From contig JAHLWZ010000238.1 of the NCBI GenBank assembly GCA_020536535.1, positions 1 to 46,358 on the forward strand: a stretch of DNA of 46,358 bases, in the 5' to 3' direction. Both the position numbers and the translations under genes were made by a program. Positions within the stretch are counted from its first letter, which is position 1. Each line of letters opens with the position of its first letter. Below are positions 45,443 through 46,358 of the stretch, piece after piece. The notes below the pieces were generated by a model, which saw nothing but the letters and a program-made list of their open reading frames with translations, had not been told where the DNA came from and ran no database searches. The DNA comes from Pelomyxa schiedti. Lineage: Eukaryota; Evosea; Pelobiontida; Pelomyxidae.

Positions 45443-45650
45443 ATACCTTCTCGGCCTTTTGGCTAAGATCAAGTGTAGTATCTGTTCTTTTCAGCTTAAT
45501 ATCTGAAAGCTGCCCATTGGGTAGCATCGATATTAAACTTATTTTTTGTGGGGTTGCTGGGGGTGTCTGCTTGGTGATGGGGCTTGCTCCGTCGCCAAGT
45601 TGGGTGCTCTCCTGATTGCCCAGGCACTGTACTGCCGCCTCGTGTGGTCA
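45443..45650 (+). ncRNA. U2 spliceosomal snRNA
   Basis: Starts ATACCTTCTCGGCCTTTTGG and continues AAGATCAAGTGTAGTATCTG, nearly identical to the universal U2 5' domain. The branch-point pairing box GTAGTA is intact (about 45474-45480). Stem II regions follow (TTTTCAGCTTAATATCTGAAAG). The Sm site is ATTTTTTG (45541-45548). A clear stem III hairpin lies at about 45569-45599 (CTTGGTGATGGGG-CTTG-CTCCGTCGCCAAG) and keeps the conserved GCTTGCTCC loop. The stem IV loop (GTACTGCC) lies near 45628-45635. The length is close to that of other U2 RNAs; the 3' end is approximate. U2 pairs with the intron branch point, and many introns here show CTAAC-like sequence near their 3' ends. Confidence 0.95.
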
Positions 45651-46057
45651 GCCCCACTCTAAAAACAAAACAAAAAAATCCTTCGCACCACGCAGACGAC
45701 GTCGCATCGGTGAGCCAATACCCGCAGGCGGGGAGCTAGACAGAGCTACACGCCCCCGTGGGGTTCTCGATTTCAGTGCAATTCAACGTGGTTTTCGCTT
45801 GCGCGGCTCTGGAAACGAACGCCGTTTTGGAACCATGGGAATCAGCTTGGCCTGGCTTGTGCTTTGACTTAATTGGCGTGTATGAGAGGCGTGAGAGGCC
45901 CACTGGGGTGGCTCAGTGCCTGTTGCGCTGACCCACTGTGTGTATGCCGGGTTTCGGGGAAGAACTACACCCTACCTCAGCTGACATGATTCTGTCTTCG
46001 TGTGATGAGCCACGTAGGCTGGAATTGCTAACTTGCTCCAAACTCTGCGTGGATCAG
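45651..46057 (+). other. Stretch between U2 and the edge gene, nothing firmly assignable
   Basis: No frame here shows a recognisable domain. It may contain the promoter and early exon(s) of the ankyrin-type gene at the right edge: a candidate donor/acceptor pair (gtaggctgg...gtggatcag) ends at 46057, and ATG 45835 opens only MGISLAWLVL before a stop. Confidence 0.4.
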
Positions 46058-46358
46058 AACTGGTGACTGGAAATTTGTCAAGGTGCTGACAGATACGAAG
46101 TGGGGGGAGCGGATCCAAATGTCAAGTGCATCTGGGAACATGAAGAACCAACAGAAACCACTCCTATGATTCTTGATGTAATTATAAATCAAAAGGAGTT
46201 AGCGGAAACAATGGCCAAGCGTGGCGGATTACTCCCAGCCCCCACTTTTTTCATATTGTTGGTATTTCATTTCTTTTTTCACAAGCCCTGAATAACTGCA
46301 GGATATTTGGATTTGTACCCAACCGTGGAAGAAATTTCTTTATCAATGCTATCTCAAA
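46058..46358 (+). CDS. Ankyrin-type gene, internal fragment (partial, runs off right edge)
   Basis: The frame reads TGDWKFVKVLTDTKW and then, in another frame after a run of six G (46102-46107), GGADPNVKCIWEHEEPTETT and PMILDVIINQKELAETMAKR. GADPN...TPM...A is an ankyrin repeat pattern. A 40-nt intron (46262 onward, gtattt...actgcag) leads to a last short exon at the edge. The frame change at the G-run means one base may be missing, or a small intron lies there, or the copy is broken. The start codon is not in a recognisable place. Confidence 0.45.

Noticed and set aside
46000-46070. C-box-like TGATGAG that might mark a C/D snoRNA
   Set aside because: No convincing D box or terminal stem was found, and the segment looks like an intron/exon border of the ankyrin-type gene.

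Overview
This is a gene-dense stretch of a eukaryotic nuclear genome, almost certainly a protist. Short spliceosomal introns (about 35-80 nt, mostly GTA/GTR...AG) interrupt nearly every gene, a U2 snRNA gene and two intronless tRNA genes are present, and neighbouring genes are often separated by only 70-200 bp. The mix of ankyrin-like proteins, a trithorax-type SET protein, a caspase-like protease, a pentameric ion channel and unusual domain fusions would fit an amoebozoan (possibly an archamoeba such as Pelomyxa). That assignment is inference from gene content, not proof. No transposon, CRISPR array or virus-like gene was seen. All gene models were built by hand, following reading frame across GT-AG introns, so exon ends are predictions.

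Layout, left to right. At 1-3.6 kb are the start of a leftward RGG-rich gene, then a rightward ZIP metal transporter and a rightward metallo-beta-lactamase-fold hydrolase. At 3.7-10.4 kb is a leftward SPT6 transcription elongation factor with a GW/WG and CCHC zinc-knuckle tail. At 10.7-13.3 kb are a rightward PBDC1-like protein ending in a MYND finger and a rightward L-threonine 3-dehydrogenase. At 13.4-19.5 kb is a leftward trithorax/KMT2-type histone methyltransferase (PHD, ePHD, FYRN/FYRC, SET, post-SET). At 19.6-25.5 kb are a rightward ankyrin-like repeat protein and a leftward ankyrin-SAM-caspase protein. At 26-31.3 kb are a leftward WW-domain protein, a small rightward Cys-rich protein, a leftward Gln-rich protein with an ASCH/PUA-like end, and a leftward Cys-less pentameric ligand-gated channel. 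At 31.4-37.3 kb are a rightward helical-repeat protein and a rightward kinesin fused to a U-box and an F-box. At 37.5-42.6 kb are leftward TFIIH p34 (GTF2H3/Tfb4) and a leftward mu-adaptin-like protein with a VIT-vWA module between its longin and mu-homology domains. At 42.8-46.4 kb are tRNA-Gln and tRNA-Pro, a leftward ankyrin-like protein, the U2 snRNA, and the edge of another ankyrin-type gene.

The genes do not form one pathway. Three nuclear gene-expression factors (SPT6, KMT2-like, p34) sit among signalling and trafficking genes. The most unusual content is three fusions: kinesin-U-box-F-box, longin-VIT-vWA-MHD, and ankyrin-SAM-caspase. In each, the linking introns keep the reading frame, which supports single genes rather than neighbours run together.
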